A stretch of DNA of 64,000 nucleotides, from the NCBI GenBank assembly GCA_904063045.1, contig CAJFCJ010000001.1, positions 3,293,501 to 3,357,500 of the forward strand. The letters run 5' to 3'. Under the pieces are notes generated by a model. The model worked only from the letters and a program-made list of their open reading frames with translations. It did not search any database and had not been told where the DNA came from. Both the position numbers and the translations under genes were made by a program. Origin of the DNA: Dimorphilus gyrociliatus. Its lineage: Eukaryota; Annelida; Polychaeta; Dinophilidae. How positions within the stretch are numbered: position 1 is the stretch's first letter; each line of letters starts with the position of its first letter. Positions 1 to 13,384 of the stretch are shown here, one piece after another.

Positions 1-3000
1 GACAGAGAAAGAAAAAAGATTGTATATAGTACGACAATTCTTTTCTTATGAAATCATAGACTGTTTATTTCATCTCTCCCAGTAATCATTTATTCGTTGA
101 CTTCTTATAAACGTGTCCATAAGAAAAGAAGGAAGTAAACAAATATAATCTTAGAAAAGATAATATGTACATTTAAAAATCAATACATTTTGCGTTGCAA
201 TTTTACATTATATATATACGGTATAAACTTTAGCTAGTTTCTAATATAGGCTTCTATTTTTTATTTAGTAATCTACCCTTTTAAATCCAATTTATTGTTA
301 TTTTTTTTCACAGTTAGTCAATAAATGTAATTGCTTGAGTGTAGAAACTGGGCTGCTTCTAACAAATAATTCATTAATATATATGCATAGCTATGATAAA
401 ATATTTTCTCTCTCCTTTCATTTTTTCTTTTTACAAACTTTTATAAAACTACAAAACTACTCTACTTTATTATCTTTCTCTCTGAGAGCCGGCTCTCTCG
501 CTTACCATAGCTATCTTAATGTTGCTATTGCTTTCGATATACCATACGGATACTTTCACGAATTATATATGAACTAGATACTTGGCTTAACAGTCTCTTT
601 TCAATTTTTACAGACTTTACCTCTTCTCTATTATAATATTTCTTTTAAGTATGTTTTCTATTATATAAATTAATATTTAACCCGAAAAAACAGGAAATTT
701 AATCATTCAAACTCCTTAATATTGACACTGATGGTTTGAAGTCAAACTGTGAGGGAAACGATTCGGCTATTTACATAAATGATTTTTTTTTGCTATGAGT
801 ATGCATGAAAATGAATGAAATTCGTTTATGTATATATAGTATATTCATAGAGTGTTCAGGGAGGGGGCCGCAGTGGAAATAGTGTGAAAAGAGATTATAA
901 AATTTATCAAGGTGAAATGTTCTAGGAAGAGGAAAGTGAAGGAGGAAGAGACAGCTTTAGCACAGGCTGTGAAACAAAAATCAATACATTCTTCTTAACA
1001 AAATATCCACTACTCTTTTCTTTTCCCTCCTTCCCATTCTCTCTTCCATTCCCCCATTATATACTATGTTACGATACTCGCAATAAAAACATTACAGATC
1101 AGCCATACTATCGACCTAAGTTATTTAAGGAGGCGGCATAGTGAAGAAAGAAATACAAAAGAAGAGAGAAAGAAAAAAAAAGAGATGTTAGTAAATGATA
1201 TATTCTAGATCATTATAGGCCAAATGGACAGAGTTTTCTACAACAAATGAATAATTCGTGACACAGAAGGAAAAAGAGTGTGAAATTTAATTGAATTTTT
1301 TCCTGGTCAGAATAAAAAGATGCTGAAAAACAATTTACTTAAAATTCAATTGGTTTATCATATTAATTATCCATTCCTCCTACTCTATCTATAGTCTCTT
1401 TTGTAATGTTATTCATCCTAATATCATCGAAACAACTGAACTTAACTTAAACAGTAAACAAAAAGAGACTAGTATTACATTTTACATAAGTTTATTTAAC
1501 TATACTATCATCATTTGCATCACCAATTAGAAACAAAGCTATGAGGAGTAAAGAGGATTAACGAACAAAAGTAATCAATGTCTAATTTAATATTAAATAC
1601 TCTTTTTCGCTGAATTACTACGATAATAAGAAATTAGAGTAAACATCACGTAGTAGGAGCATGTTGTATTAATAGCTGCCTAATTAATACTATACTTTTA
1701 GAATTTTTAATGTTGCTATATTTATCCTCCCTATCTTTCAATCTATCTCTCTATTCCTATTTTCATCTCTATCTTAATATCTTACTTACATTTTTAACTA
1801 TAGGCTTAGAGGAAACAATTGTCTTTTTCTTCCTATTTGGTATTTTTTCTCTATTCTTACAATAACATTTGGGTTTTTTCGTCGTCTTAATTTACATATC
1901 CCAATGTGTTATTTCCGTACATTATGGAGAGCAGTTTGAAGAAAATTTTACTCTTTCATAACCTTTTAATAGAATTAAGAAACATAGTATTTTTTTTCTT
2001 TCCCCTAGGCTTACAACATGTACCAGATGTTCTTGACACAATTTGATCCATACGGTACACGAATAACTGGATAAGGAAAAAAATCTCTGGTTTTTTTTTT
2101 AAAAAAACAAAGGATTACTTATTGTAATCGTAAAATTTGTTCTCTTTTTTTGTAATACTATGATTATAACAATTATTAGATAACATTAATAGCTGATTTA
2201 AACATATTAGTGTCGTCATTAAACTAAACTAACTACTTAAAAAACTATGGTAATTTTTTGCTTCATTAATTATTCCATCTCTCTCAAATGTCATAGCCTT
2301 AAGGAAAATCTCACTCATTAGGTGCACAATATATTCAGAATAGTTTTTAGGGGCTAACCAATTGACGTAATAACCCGTCAGCCGTTGGTATTTTGTTATT
2401 ATTAAATATAAAAGCATTAGAATTGATTGAAAATTGACACCTTTGTTTTATATACGGAGAATTTTACTATATTACTATTTGTTGCATTGATTTGCCTAAA
2501 GAGGGAAATGGAAAAAAACTGAAAAGAAGAGCGTTATATACGAAAAAGAATTTCAATAAGAATATACTTTATATTCCCTTTTATAATCATCTGGTTGCCG
2601 TGATAAAAAGAGAGAAAAACAGTTTTTTCAATCTATTTAAAAGGAATAGAGGGAGAGGGAGGTTAGAGGTTCATTCTCTTACAAAAATGTTCTCCTCTTT
2701 TTTTCTTTCCCTTTCTCTCTTTCTTTTCTCTCTTTCTTTTTATTATCATCTTTTCCCTCAGTACTCGCGTGTTCTCACCATTAACCTTCTATATAAAACC
2801 TTATTTACTAATTAAGTTAATAATACTCCGTAATTGGACCACAATGATCAATTAATTTCTGATTATATAAGTAAAGAAGAAAAGATCAAGTCAGCAATCT
2901 TCCATCTTATTCTTATTTTTTTGTTTCACATATTACTATGACATTTTCAGTGTAGCTCATCATTTTATACATGTCTATATTCATATGAGGTGATGACTAG

Positions 3001-3049
3001 CAAAATATTGTATACCCGTATACTTGGTATATAAATTAAAATGACCTAC
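1..3049. other. No gene recognised; possible 3' intron of the PUR gene
   Basis: I see no convincing exon on either strand. The sequence is AT-rich with T-rich and A/G-rich tracts. The PURA-type gene to the right ends here on a splice donor, so this stretch probably belongs at least partly to its next intron. I looked on the minus strand for the third PUR repeat and did not find it. The short open frames at 335-577, 2229-2417 and 2492-2815 are low-complexity and resemble no family I know. Confidence 0.5.
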
Positions 3050-5708
3050 CCATATCATCAGTTCCAAATTCTTTCAGAAGATCAGTCAGACTATCTCGAA
3101 ATTCGACCATACCTTGAGCCGGGATTGCAATTTGAGATCTAAAGTTCGATATAGGAACAGTTTGCGAAACTCTTAGGAATCGACCTCTAGCGTTCTCTTT
3201 TAAATCCAAATAGTACCGGCGATTATCCTTAATCATGGACTCACTTTTAATCTTTACATCTTCCGTTCCACTTGCATTAGCGTTAGCTGGTCCTAAAGAA
3301 CTGTAGATTTCAATAAACTCTGTCAAGTGGTCCCGAAATTCACCGGCCGTAGACATTGGGAGTAAAAGCCTATTCTTTCGGTTTAGTCGAGATGCTTTCT
3401 CTCCAGATAACATCATCTAAATATATAAAATAGTCAATTTATCATTACGTAATCATAAAGAATATGTATTTGGAATTGATATATTCCATGCAAATATAAA
3501 TAAAACTTAACAATCCTTTAGGGCTTTTATAATAAAAAATACTCGAAATTATAACAATACGTTTAACTGAAAATTCATATAGATCTTATGATAAACATTT
3601 CAATATTCGTCTATTATCATTCAATAGGGGTTCGATAAAAAAGAACTGAAAATATCTTACAATTTTACCTTTCCTTAGTCCTTTTACCTTCCATATAATA
3701 TCTATTCAAAATATACAAATATATAGTGTACACTGCTCCTTCAACTACTTTATCCCCATCCTAATTTGAGATCTATTCACGATATACCACTTATCTTTAA
3801 ACCAGTTTACGTATGCCGTGTATATATTTAATTAAACATCTTTCGCTATTAAAGTTTATTAACGCTTTTCTATTTATGTAAAAGATATAAGAATAAAATG
3901 ATAAATTACATTCAAAGAGAAGATTTTTACAATTGGAAACAGTGTTTTTTTGGTTAAGGGATATTTTTTTTGTTAAATATTTACCTAGTTTATACCTATA
4001 AAGTATTAAGTTAGGGCTAATCTTTAGCCAAAGACTTTTTTTATGACTGAAAGTCTTTCTTCGTTTTCGTTTCACAATTCAATTCTTAGCATTATCAATT
4101 CAGTAGTATATGCAGGTAAGAGAAGAGAAAATAGTGATAGGGGAGGAGAGTATGACATAGAGGGAGACAGAGAGAGAGAGACTATTTCCCGAACTTTACC
4201 AACAATAAGTAAGAAGTTGTTAAATATTAACCTTGCTTTAATATTTCAACTTCTTTAATATAGTAACGGAATTTAAACTAGTTCGATAAATGTATAGCAT
4301 ATGTAATTCAATAATTTAATAATCCTACCAAAGACTGCTCATAACAATGAAAAGAGAAAAGACTCATTCTTTTATTCTATTTGCACTTGGTCTATAGCTG
4401 TATAATATCTATGTAATCTTTTATTTCTTCTCTATAGGAAAATAAACTGAAGAAATTATTAAGAAACAAGGTAAATGGTTGTATGAAAACTACTTTCTTA
4501 ACACGATAACACTCGTTAATGAGGTACAAAGACTCGTGATATATAAACTAGGACAAGCATTAGCAATAGTCTACAGTTTGTTAATTATTTTACTACTCAT
4601 GAACGTTGCTTAATTAAAAATTCTAGTGATTTACTGATTGTCAAACAAAAATTTACGTTAAGATAAATAATTGTATACGCTGGTGTGATATTTTTGTTTT
4701 GAGAGAGAGAGAGAGCGAGAGAAAGACAAGGGAAGAGGAATGTGGGTAGATAAAGTAGGAAGAGAAGTAGTAATACTAGCAGGACAAGTGCGTGATGAAA
4801 AAGTAGATTAAATAAAACCTTGTTATTATTAACAAGTCAGTTTATTACAAAACGTTTTTGTTAGCAAGGTGCATTATACAACCCTGGATTTTTTTTTTAT
4901 GGTTTTATGTATATTTCAAAAGGGAGTGGATTCAGAGATTTTTTATATACTCTTTTCGTTTAAAGTGCTAGTGTCATTCGCCCTCGCTTCCTACTTCACC
5001 TATCTCTCTATCTAGATCTTTGCATGCATGCACGTGTATATATACAATATATATATATATATATACAGTATATATATATATATATATATACAGTATATAT
5101 ATATATATATATATACAGTATATATATATATATTTCTTATTCTTGTCTATTGTGTTGTTATCTCTCTCTCCTTCTTTCTTCTTCCGTTCAACCTCCCCTT
5201 TCTCTATAACAACTCTAATTTGTCTCTTGCTCTTTTTCTTGCCTATAGTCTATCTATCTTTCCCACCCTTTTCCTCCCATTTTTATATCTTACCGTTGAT
5301 CTATCTATCAATCTGGTTAGCGGTTTTACAGATGTCACTACCAGAAAAAACTGGTATATAAAAAATGCGCAAAAAAATGTACACAAACCGTATGATAATA
5401 GCCCTATTAAATTGTATATCACACCCTATCAGATGCCACAGACCTCTGCAATCTTGATGAATCGTCCCCTCTTATTCTGCTTGACATCTAGATAGAATCG
5501 TTTCGATTGTATATGCAGAGTTTTAGTTGCCAGCTCTTGCTCTTCTTCTGTTCCGCCGGCCTCGGCTACAAGTAGAAAGATTTCTTATAAACATGTTTAT
5601 AAAAGCTAACTGTATATATATACAACTTCAATTAAATAACTGTTAAATCAATATCTTACCTTTAGCCCCCAACCCCTGCTCTTCCAAACTCTCTCCGCCA
5701 TCAGACAT
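3050..5708 (-). CDS. PURA: Pur-alpha-type single-stranded nucleic-acid-binding protein, 3' part missing
   Basis: Pur-alpha/beta proteins bind purine-rich single-stranded DNA and RNA and act in transcription and mRNA transport. Three minus-strand exons fit. Exon 1 (5708-5660) starts at the ATG and encodes an acidic, Gly-rich start. Exon 2 (5565-5444) holds PUR repeat I, with the motifs [10 protein letters not shown] and GRFIKIAE. Exon 3 (3416-3050) completes repeat I ([11 protein letters not shown]) and encodes repeat II ([19 protein letters not shown], then [15 protein letters not shown]). Splice phases agree: 49 nt (phase 1), 122 nt (phase 0), 367 nt ending on a GTAGGT donor at 3049. The proteins normally have a third repeat; it is not visible down to base 1 and may lie outside the window. 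The junction of exons 2 and 3 adds a short MMLSGEK segment that vertebrate PURA lacks. The identification rests on strong motif agreement; the exon 2 donor is less certain. Confidence 0.9.
4697..4732. repeat. GA-rich microsatellite
   Basis: A run of GA dinucleotides with a few interruptions lies in the long intron of the PUR gene. Similar GA/CT tracts recur through the first 15 kb. Confidence 0.7.
5036..5131. repeat. TA microsatellite with a higher-order period
   Basis: Blocks of alternating TA are separated by ACAG, giving a longer unit of roughly 28 bases repeated about three times. The overlapping open frames made of Tyr and Ile codons here come from the repeat and are not genes. Confidence 0.85.
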
Positions 5709-7795
5709 TCTGCAATGCCGATTTTCTAAGCTGGCCTGCTACAGCAAGGTTCATGAATATTTAATCGGAACACAGAATAGCGCGCAAGATCGATAATTTA
5801 GGTTTAATACTGCCATCTAGCGTTTAGCTTTTAAATATATGTTGTACTGGTACAAAAGTTAAATGGCTTATATCGACTTTTGTCGACATCTGGTGTTGTT
5901 ATAGAGGCGAAGAAAAGAAATTTAATCACGAGTTTCAAGTTTAGTTTATTTATCTTGATTTAATTTATTTTAATCTTTTCATTTTAAGCATAAACTTACC
6001 AAAGACATTCCTCTCCTGCTTTTAGTCTTTATTATATAATTATTCATTAAGATTTTCTATTTAATCTTTCTAATGATAACCCTTTAATTATAAACTTAAA
6101 GGTCTTTTCTAATTACTTTTTTCTCTCATCGTGGCCCTAATTGACTTTGTTTTAATGTAATCAACAATAAAGTGTCTAATCATCCTATTCTAATCTATCT
6201 TAATGACAATTTCTCTTTGTCAAGGTAACGGGATGTTCGTTATTTTGACAACACCTGTCCCCTTTTCGAAGTAACGCGAAAGAAGACATCGGAATTAATT
6301 CGTTATCTTTTCATTTTGTGCACGTTGTTCGATGGTCACTGAAAATTGGGTCAGTCTAAAAGTTGCATCCAGTGGAGGTTGTAAACAATTTTTCTATCAG
6401 TTCCCCTAATTCCAACTATTCGAAAAGGAATAAAATCAAAACATGAAAAAAAGATACCAATCTAAAAATGAAGAAGAATGGATTACGGGTCGTTGGTCCA
6501 ATTAGGTTCTATATATCTACTGCTTTAGAGTTCGTCGTTAATCAAACATGGTTATTCCTTATTTTACTTATGAACATGACAGTACCAAGTAATTCATCTA
6601 GAAAACTTTATCCTCGTAGCTTTAACTTTGATGCTAGAACAAAAAAAAACGTCACAGATAATATAATTTGTAACGCTATCTAAATACATTTGATTCTTGA
6701 AACACTCTGAGTTTTCTTTCTTCTTCTATATCTCATCTAATACAATATAGGGTAGCGTAAAAAGTGAGGATAAAATATATATATAAACTGTCATCTATTG
6801 CAAAAAATGTCCATACATAATAGTATATTTAGACAATTCCTCAAGATTCTCATTGATCTACTACTCCAAGTTATAGAGCAGAGCTGAATAATAAAGATTT
6901 TTTTTCTCTTTTCTACTCTTCTCTGCTCGTTCCTTCTTTTATGAATCGCGCTTTTAAAAAAGAACCAGTAAAAAAAGAAGAGGGCAGTAGGAAGAAGAGA
7001 GGAGAGGAGAGGAGAAGAATGAATAGGATTTTAATTAAAATTATCTAAAAAAAATGGACTAAAGTATGGTTTCTTTCCCCCATCATTTGAATCACTACCA
7101 AGTTTAATAAGTGAAAAGAGGCGGTTAAGTTAGGTTGAGGCGTATTGGTTTGAAGACAATAGAGTGAATATTATCGAAAAGAGGCTTTTTCTTTTTGAAA
7201 ACAAAATTCCTTTTTCTATGCATTCTTCTCCTATTACTATAGACAATAAAGAAAGCTATTCTACAAAAATTCCCCACCTTTCCTTTGTAATACTTCAATA
7301 ATATAACATCAATCGTAATTAGAACCAAATCCTAGTATTTTCTTTAAATTTACGATTCTTATCATTCTAATCTTGCTATTCTCTCTAATTAATATTTGTT
7401 CCATCTTTCGCTTAAAGTATTATATAGTTATCATAAATAATGAAGATGGAGCCAAGAAAGCTGAGGAATATGGAGGAGGCACAGAAAAAATATAAAGGAA
7501 AAAAGAAGATATGGACAAACTGAATAAGTGGAATAGGTCGAAAAATATACTTGAATTTGTTCTTTGTTAATGTCATGTATTTGTTCAACATGACCTGGAT
7601 TATGTCTGGTTGGTTAAACGAATAGGAGAACTTTTTGAATGGAAACATTTCTTCGGGCTTTATTAGAATAGACTCGTAAATTGTATGGCTATAAAGAAAA
7701 TTATTCCTTTACACTGCTATACATTCTTCTGGAAAACAAATTACGACTCACTAGCGACATCTATAATTCGAGCTGCTGTACTATCTATTCTAAGC
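5709..7795. other. Intergenic, no gene seen
   Basis: This is the region between the divergent PUR and TIR genes. It should hold both promoters, but I cannot point to specific elements. The open frames at 6468-6683, 7125-7328 and 7412-7648 look like chance frames in AT-rich DNA. Confidence 0.5.
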
Positions 7796-10700
7796 ATGAC
7801 AAGCGAGACGACTGTATTTTTCTTACATGCTGACCAGGACAGAAGTTGGGCAAGAAAAGTTGGAGAAAAACTTAATGAATTATCTATAAATGTCAATTGC
7901 TACTACTCCAACGACGATTTAGATGCATCTCTGGCCCTCTGCCACTCTCATTCTCATTTAAGAAGAGCGAGGAAGGTAATACTTCTCCTGTCTCCAAGCT
8001 TCTTGCAGGTATTTATATTAATATTTCCCTTCTATTTTTTTGTGTATTTATAACCATGCAAAACCCAGGAGGGTAATACTCTATGGAAATTGTCATATAT
8101 CAAAGTCGTCATGGAAATTGGCGCTCATACGCATACGGAATGCAAACGAGATTTTTCCCGCTTCTTAATCAGGCATTGGCGAGAATTTTTTCACAGTAGA
8201 TACTAATCTGTTACGACCTGCAAGCACATATGTTTAAAATTAACTTTTTTTTTTATGGTAAAAGCGTCTCTTTTTTGTTTTTTTGTTTTGTTTTTCTTAA
8301 TTCTGTACCGTTTCTTTATTTATCTAAAATGAAAAATTAACATTTCTATTTTATTCTTAATGAAAAAATAGTGTTGAAAGTGCCTTTAAAAAAAAAATCT
8401 CCATTACTTTAAAATGCTGTTTCTTGTCCCTTTTCCCATTTCTCTTTTGTTTCATTTAACAATTTTTCATGTTTTGCTTATTTAAACGCAAAAAAAAAGA
8501 CATCACTGATCCAAGAAATATCACTTCTCTCTCATGTTCCTTTTCATCTTTCTGAGCCTAATACACGGTTATACTATTAAAAGATGTCCGTGTTGACGGA
8601 CTTCCAAGGTCCTAATTCCTTTTTCAGGCTTCACCCCTACTACTTTCGTAGCATTTTGTTTATTAGCATTCAATTATCTCATTTTGTTTGGAGGTACTAT
8701 TAAAGATTGCTGGAATGGACAACTCTATTAATTCTTGTGGTAAAGTAAAGCGTTAGAAGGAAACACAGGGAAAGGGAACAGATACATGGTTGGTGAGGCT
8801 AATGCTAATGTAAAGAGTGGTTTATTTTTCATATACGACTATTCCCATTACTATTTTTTCTACAAGAATTTCATTAATGCCAACTACAATCATTCTGACA
8901 ACACTCTTCATAAAAAAGATGTTATTTCCCTAGACTCTGTCCGCTCTTTAAATCCGGAAGTCAATTTCATCTTTACTAAAGTGTATTGGGTTGGATCTTA
9001 GCCTTTAAAGAGAGTTTATCAAAAATTCAAAGTACGTCCCCCTCTCCCCCGATCTGTCTCTTTCTCTCTCTCTCTTTCTCTGCTTATAGCTATCACTTTT
9101 GGTAGGGCGTTTAGTCAGTAGCTCACAGAGGCTGAAATTACAGGAAAAGGAAGTAAGTAATAAATAGGCCTAAATTTACCGATATCCCTACATATATATG
9201 TGAGATACGGCAATATGGGAGAAAGAGCAGAAATCAATAGGCAATGAAAAGTAGCTGATTGATTAAATCTGACACTGACAGCAATTTTACATCTGATTTG
9301 AAAACATCTTAGTTCTATAACTTCCGCTTTCTTTTCATCATTGCTCCTTTTCTCACATTCACCAATAAAGATAAAGAGTGAAAAGACGGGGTAGGGGCTA
9401 AACTCTCTTTTATTCATTGTTAAAAGATGACCTTCAAATAGAGATGCTGCATAGAATTTCTTGATAAGTTTGGGCACATTATGCCATTCGTATTTCTCCA
9501 TTTATTACAACATGGCATTTTCCTGATGGCTTGTTTATAAAAAAAAAAAGTGTTTCTTCTTGTTTTCCTATCATTTTCTTTCTCTTCTAACTTGTTTCTA
9601 TAGATTAATCTCTTTAGACCTTTTTTCTTAGCTATATTAGAACATAAATCAGTCAGCAATTTACTAATGGTTCAACAAACCGTTATAACTATAAATCATT
9701 TTTTTTTTTACAAGTTATCCCCCTCCCTGAGCTTTCTCTTCATCTTGGGGCTTTTCCCTCCGTCTATCTATATGTCTGTCTTTTTTTATTTCCATCTATA
9801 TATATATAAATATATACTGTAGAAATTTATATATATATATATATATATATATGTACTAATTTGTCTATTCTCTTTTCTCACCCTATTCAATCATTCACGT
9901 CAATTATATTTTGCAATCTTCCTACTCTATACAAAAAAGAAACTGGCACAATTTGTAAATGGATGAGCTTATTTAGCTCACCTAAGCGATGATTGTATGA
10001 CCTTCAGAAAAATTATTAGTTGACCTAAAAATGGGATTCTTTTACTTGCTTAGATGATTGATGAATATAAACAAAGAACGCATGATGTTGATCATCCGAT
10101 AGAATAGTTGAGTAGTTGTCTGATTAGGAGTTTATTGTGTAGTAGACTTTTATTCATTTAATCCGGTCGAATGATAATGGGAAGAAAGGGGGGTTAAGGA
10201 AATTATAATTTAGCAGAGGGGAAAAGGTAGAGGGAAAATCTATAAATTAAATTATTGCTACTTAAACGTATGCAAATGGTTTTGTAAAGTTTTTGTTGGT
10301 TTTTCTAGAGTCCCTGGTGCGAATGCGGCCTCCAAGCACTAGCCGATTTATCGACTGAAAATAGGCAATTGCTTCTGGTTATGGTAAAAGAATGTCAACT
10401 GCCAGTCCTACTTTCTCGTATGAGTTTTACGTTTTTCAATTCAATGACGGATGAAAATTGGTGGTCTCTTTTTCTTCAGCATTTTAAATACGGTTCGTGT
10501 TCATTTATCCAATGTTCTTTTTTACTGTAGATTTTTCCATTTAGCTAATTGACTATGATAGAAAAGAATAGGAGAGCGGCTATCGTTTCGTTACATGATA
10601 TTAGTCTCGTTTTAGAGTAAAGCTAAATGATTCAGATTAGGTTAAAGCGGTTTAAAAGCAATCTTAAACTTTAACATTTCTATTTATTGCTTCTATGTCT

Positions 10701-11347
10701 TTATTCATCTTTCCTAGTCCTTCTATATCCTCATATTAATATTTACTTAACCTATAACAATAGCTTATAGAAACTATTTAATTCTTTTTTTCTATTGTTC
10801 TTCAATTGTTTGTTTTTTCTTTTTGTTTCGAACAACTGCCCCCTTTTTTTCTTTCATTCCACAAAATAGATGGTTGTTTTATTTTAAAATTGATCACGTA
10901 GCTTGAGCTTTTGGATTAAACGCTTGGGATTCAAGCCACAAAGTAGGATGTGTAACTGTTTTTTTTTCCCTCTTCCTAATGATATTGATTTCTATTGGGA
11001 TGCTTCAAAATTCCGTTTTAATAAATTCTAATTTTGAAAGGAAAAACAATTTCAAAGAAAAGCCTTTTTGTTATTTTACTTTTATTTAAAATCTATTCAT
11101 ATCCTTCCTTCCTCTTTCTTGTTTTCTTCTCTATTCCTTCTCCTTTTCGTATTGTTCAAAGAAATTAACAAAAAGTACGAAATAGCTTGCAGAGCTTTTC
11201 TTCTATGTTTTTGTGTTTCTCTTTTTATCAAACTATAATTTATTATGATAATTTATTATTTTTAACTGTCGTCTAGTTAAATTGAAATATTTTGCAGTGC
11301 AACTGCAATTCCCAAATTGTACCGAGGGGCGTAGCTTTTGTAAATAA
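7796..11347 (+). CDS. Small TIR-domain protein
   Basis: TIR domains mediate homotypic signalling in Toll/IL-1 receptor pathways and some have NAD+-cleaving activity. Exon 1 (7796-8008) encodes a box-1-like strand (TVFFLHADQDRSW) and a box-2 region ending RKVILLLSPSFLQ. Exon 2 (10309-10492) continues in phase with SPWCECGLQALADL, matching the usual S-x-x-F-x-x-S-x-W-C stretch, and ends with a box-3-like ENWWSLFLQHF. A short last exon (11298-11347) would add about 16 residues and a stop; it is the weakest call. Total 148 residues, so the product would be little more than a bare TIR domain. An in-frame ATG at 7685 would add 37 residues, and upstream exons carrying death or receptor domains cannot be excluded. 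The first intron (8009-10308) is long and has a TA microsatellite near 9799-9852. Domain identity is fairly secure; gene extent is not. Confidence 0.7.
9799..9852. repeat. TA microsatellite
   Basis: Two runs of alternating TA lie in the long first intron of the TIR gene, separated by a short non-repeat spacer. Confidence 0.75.
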
Positions 11348-11989
11348 CATTATTATTTGATCTGCTTCTTTGTATTTATATTAAAGAAAAGAATACTGTG
11401 TAAGTAGTATATAAACATTAATTTTATTCTATTGTCCTCATCAAACATACTATTCTCCAATCAACAACAAAAATAAAAGTAAAAGAGCTTTAATTTTAAA
11501 CTTCAACCTTATTTTTCACCTTATCCAATTTTCCGGATCATTTCCTGCTTAATCCTTGTCCGAACGTTGACCGATCCCATTGCTCTAGAAAAACAGCTAT
11601 GTCTACAATATTTAGAAATTAGTTTATCCGTCAACAATGTCCAACAAACAAACTAGGAAAAACAAATAAAATACAAAAGGAAAAGGGAATTTAAGATTCA
11701 TTCGCAAAGATTAACGATTTAAAAGAGAAGTAGTGATGATTGAACAACGTTAACGTACAAGAAAAAGTAATTAAGGGAAGGTTTCCTATGTCCTTCCAGG
11801 AAGGGAGCAAAGAAAGAAACAATATTAGCTAATTTAAGATATCGAGTATCGGAATTGTTGATGGTTTGTCGATATGCATCTGCTTTCGAGTTTACTTCTC
11901 AGAAAATTACCCTCTGCTTTCTTATAAACAAACCCTTTTCTTATCTGATGCTGGCTAAACACCAATATTTATTAAAAAGAGCGAGGAAA

Positions 11990-12020
<31 letters not shown>

Positions 12021-13384
12021 TAGTTAGACACGAAAAAGGAAGATGAGAAATTTATGGAAACAGTGAGAATAGAGGCAATTTAAGAAGTAATTATTATTAT
12101 GGTATTTAATATATACAATCTGGATAATTAAAAAGTAATTTTATGGAATAAGAGGGAAGCCCTTTTAAGTAGAAAAAAAGGAGCACCGTAGGCTAACGTC
12201 TCATTAAGAAATTCCTATAAAGCTAATTTGAAGGGAACTAGCAATTTTGTTAATGTTATTCATTAAGAGGTCGATTTAATAGTAGGGGAAAAAAACACAA
12301 CAATAGATTAATGTATTTTTCTTCATCATTTATTAGTAGAGTATCAGACATAGTATTTTATCCATTTTGTTACAATTTGAATCAATTTCACTATTTTTAG
12401 CATCAAATATATTACAGCAAAGATATTTTTCTCTCTACTCATGAAATATTCATTTTTTTATAAGAAAAAGAGAGAAAAGAAAGAGGGAAAGTGAGAAAGA
12501 AAGAGACAGAGAGAGAGAGAGAGAGAGAGACAGGCAGACAGACAGAGACTGAGAGAATAAAAAGATAGAAGAGTAGAAACTGTAGAAAAAGAAATATAAA
12601 TAGGTTAAAGTGGAGAAAAAAGGCAAAAAAAAACATTAATTCGGATTTCATAGTCTTTTAAGCATTTGAAGCGGAAAGAAGTAAATTATTGTAAAATTCT
12701 CAAAAAGCTTTAAAGTTCTTAATAATCGTATAAAATTCTATACTTTATGTCAATATTCGATTATTAGGCTTGCTTTTCTATTTGCATTCAAGAATATTGA
12801 ACTTTTTATATATTGAATATAGAAAACAAAAGGTTAAGTAGTTAAAAATTGAATAATCTTATTAGTAAAAGAGGGAAATTCATTTTCTTTTTTCTCTCTC
12901 TCTCTCTCTCTCTCTCTTTATGTTAATCAGTCTTGCTACTTTCTCTCAATCAAACTTTTCCCCCAATCATGACATATGTTCGAATAAAAATCAAAAAAAA
13001 AACGATTTACATATAGACTGCGCCCTAATAGTCGCTTCCATTCTATACGCATCTCATGGACATGGCATATATGTTTATAAATGAATCATTTATTAAGTAG
13101 TAATTATTCGTATAGAAACGTTCTACTACTAATCTAGTTGGTCAAAATAAAAATTTTAGCTTGTTTTTGTTTCTTCGATTATAAATCATCGTTATTTTAT
13201 TCACGTTCAAACTAAAACTTTCCATACAAACAACTAAAGAATTTATTGCGTAATTAAATTTTGTCTTTAATTGTTTTTCCATTCAATTTGATTTATTTAT
13301 ATTTCTCTCTTTTGAATTGAAATAATTGAATTTTCTTTTTTTTTTCCTTTTATTCATAATTTCTCTTTTTCTCTTTTTGAACAG
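11348..13384. other. Non-coding stretch with GA/CT microsatellites
   Basis: I see no supported exon. The stretch contains GA tracts near 11990-12020 and 12504-12530, a GACA/CAGA run just after the second, and a CT tract near 12893-12917. It probably includes the 5' end of the TMEM268-like gene, whose first exon I could not find. Open frames at 11855-12046 and 12439-12651 are built on the repeats. Confidence 0.5.

Noticed and set aside
5020-5495. Overlapping open frames rich in Tyr and Ile
   Set aside because: They are translations of a TA microsatellite and its edge in three frames.
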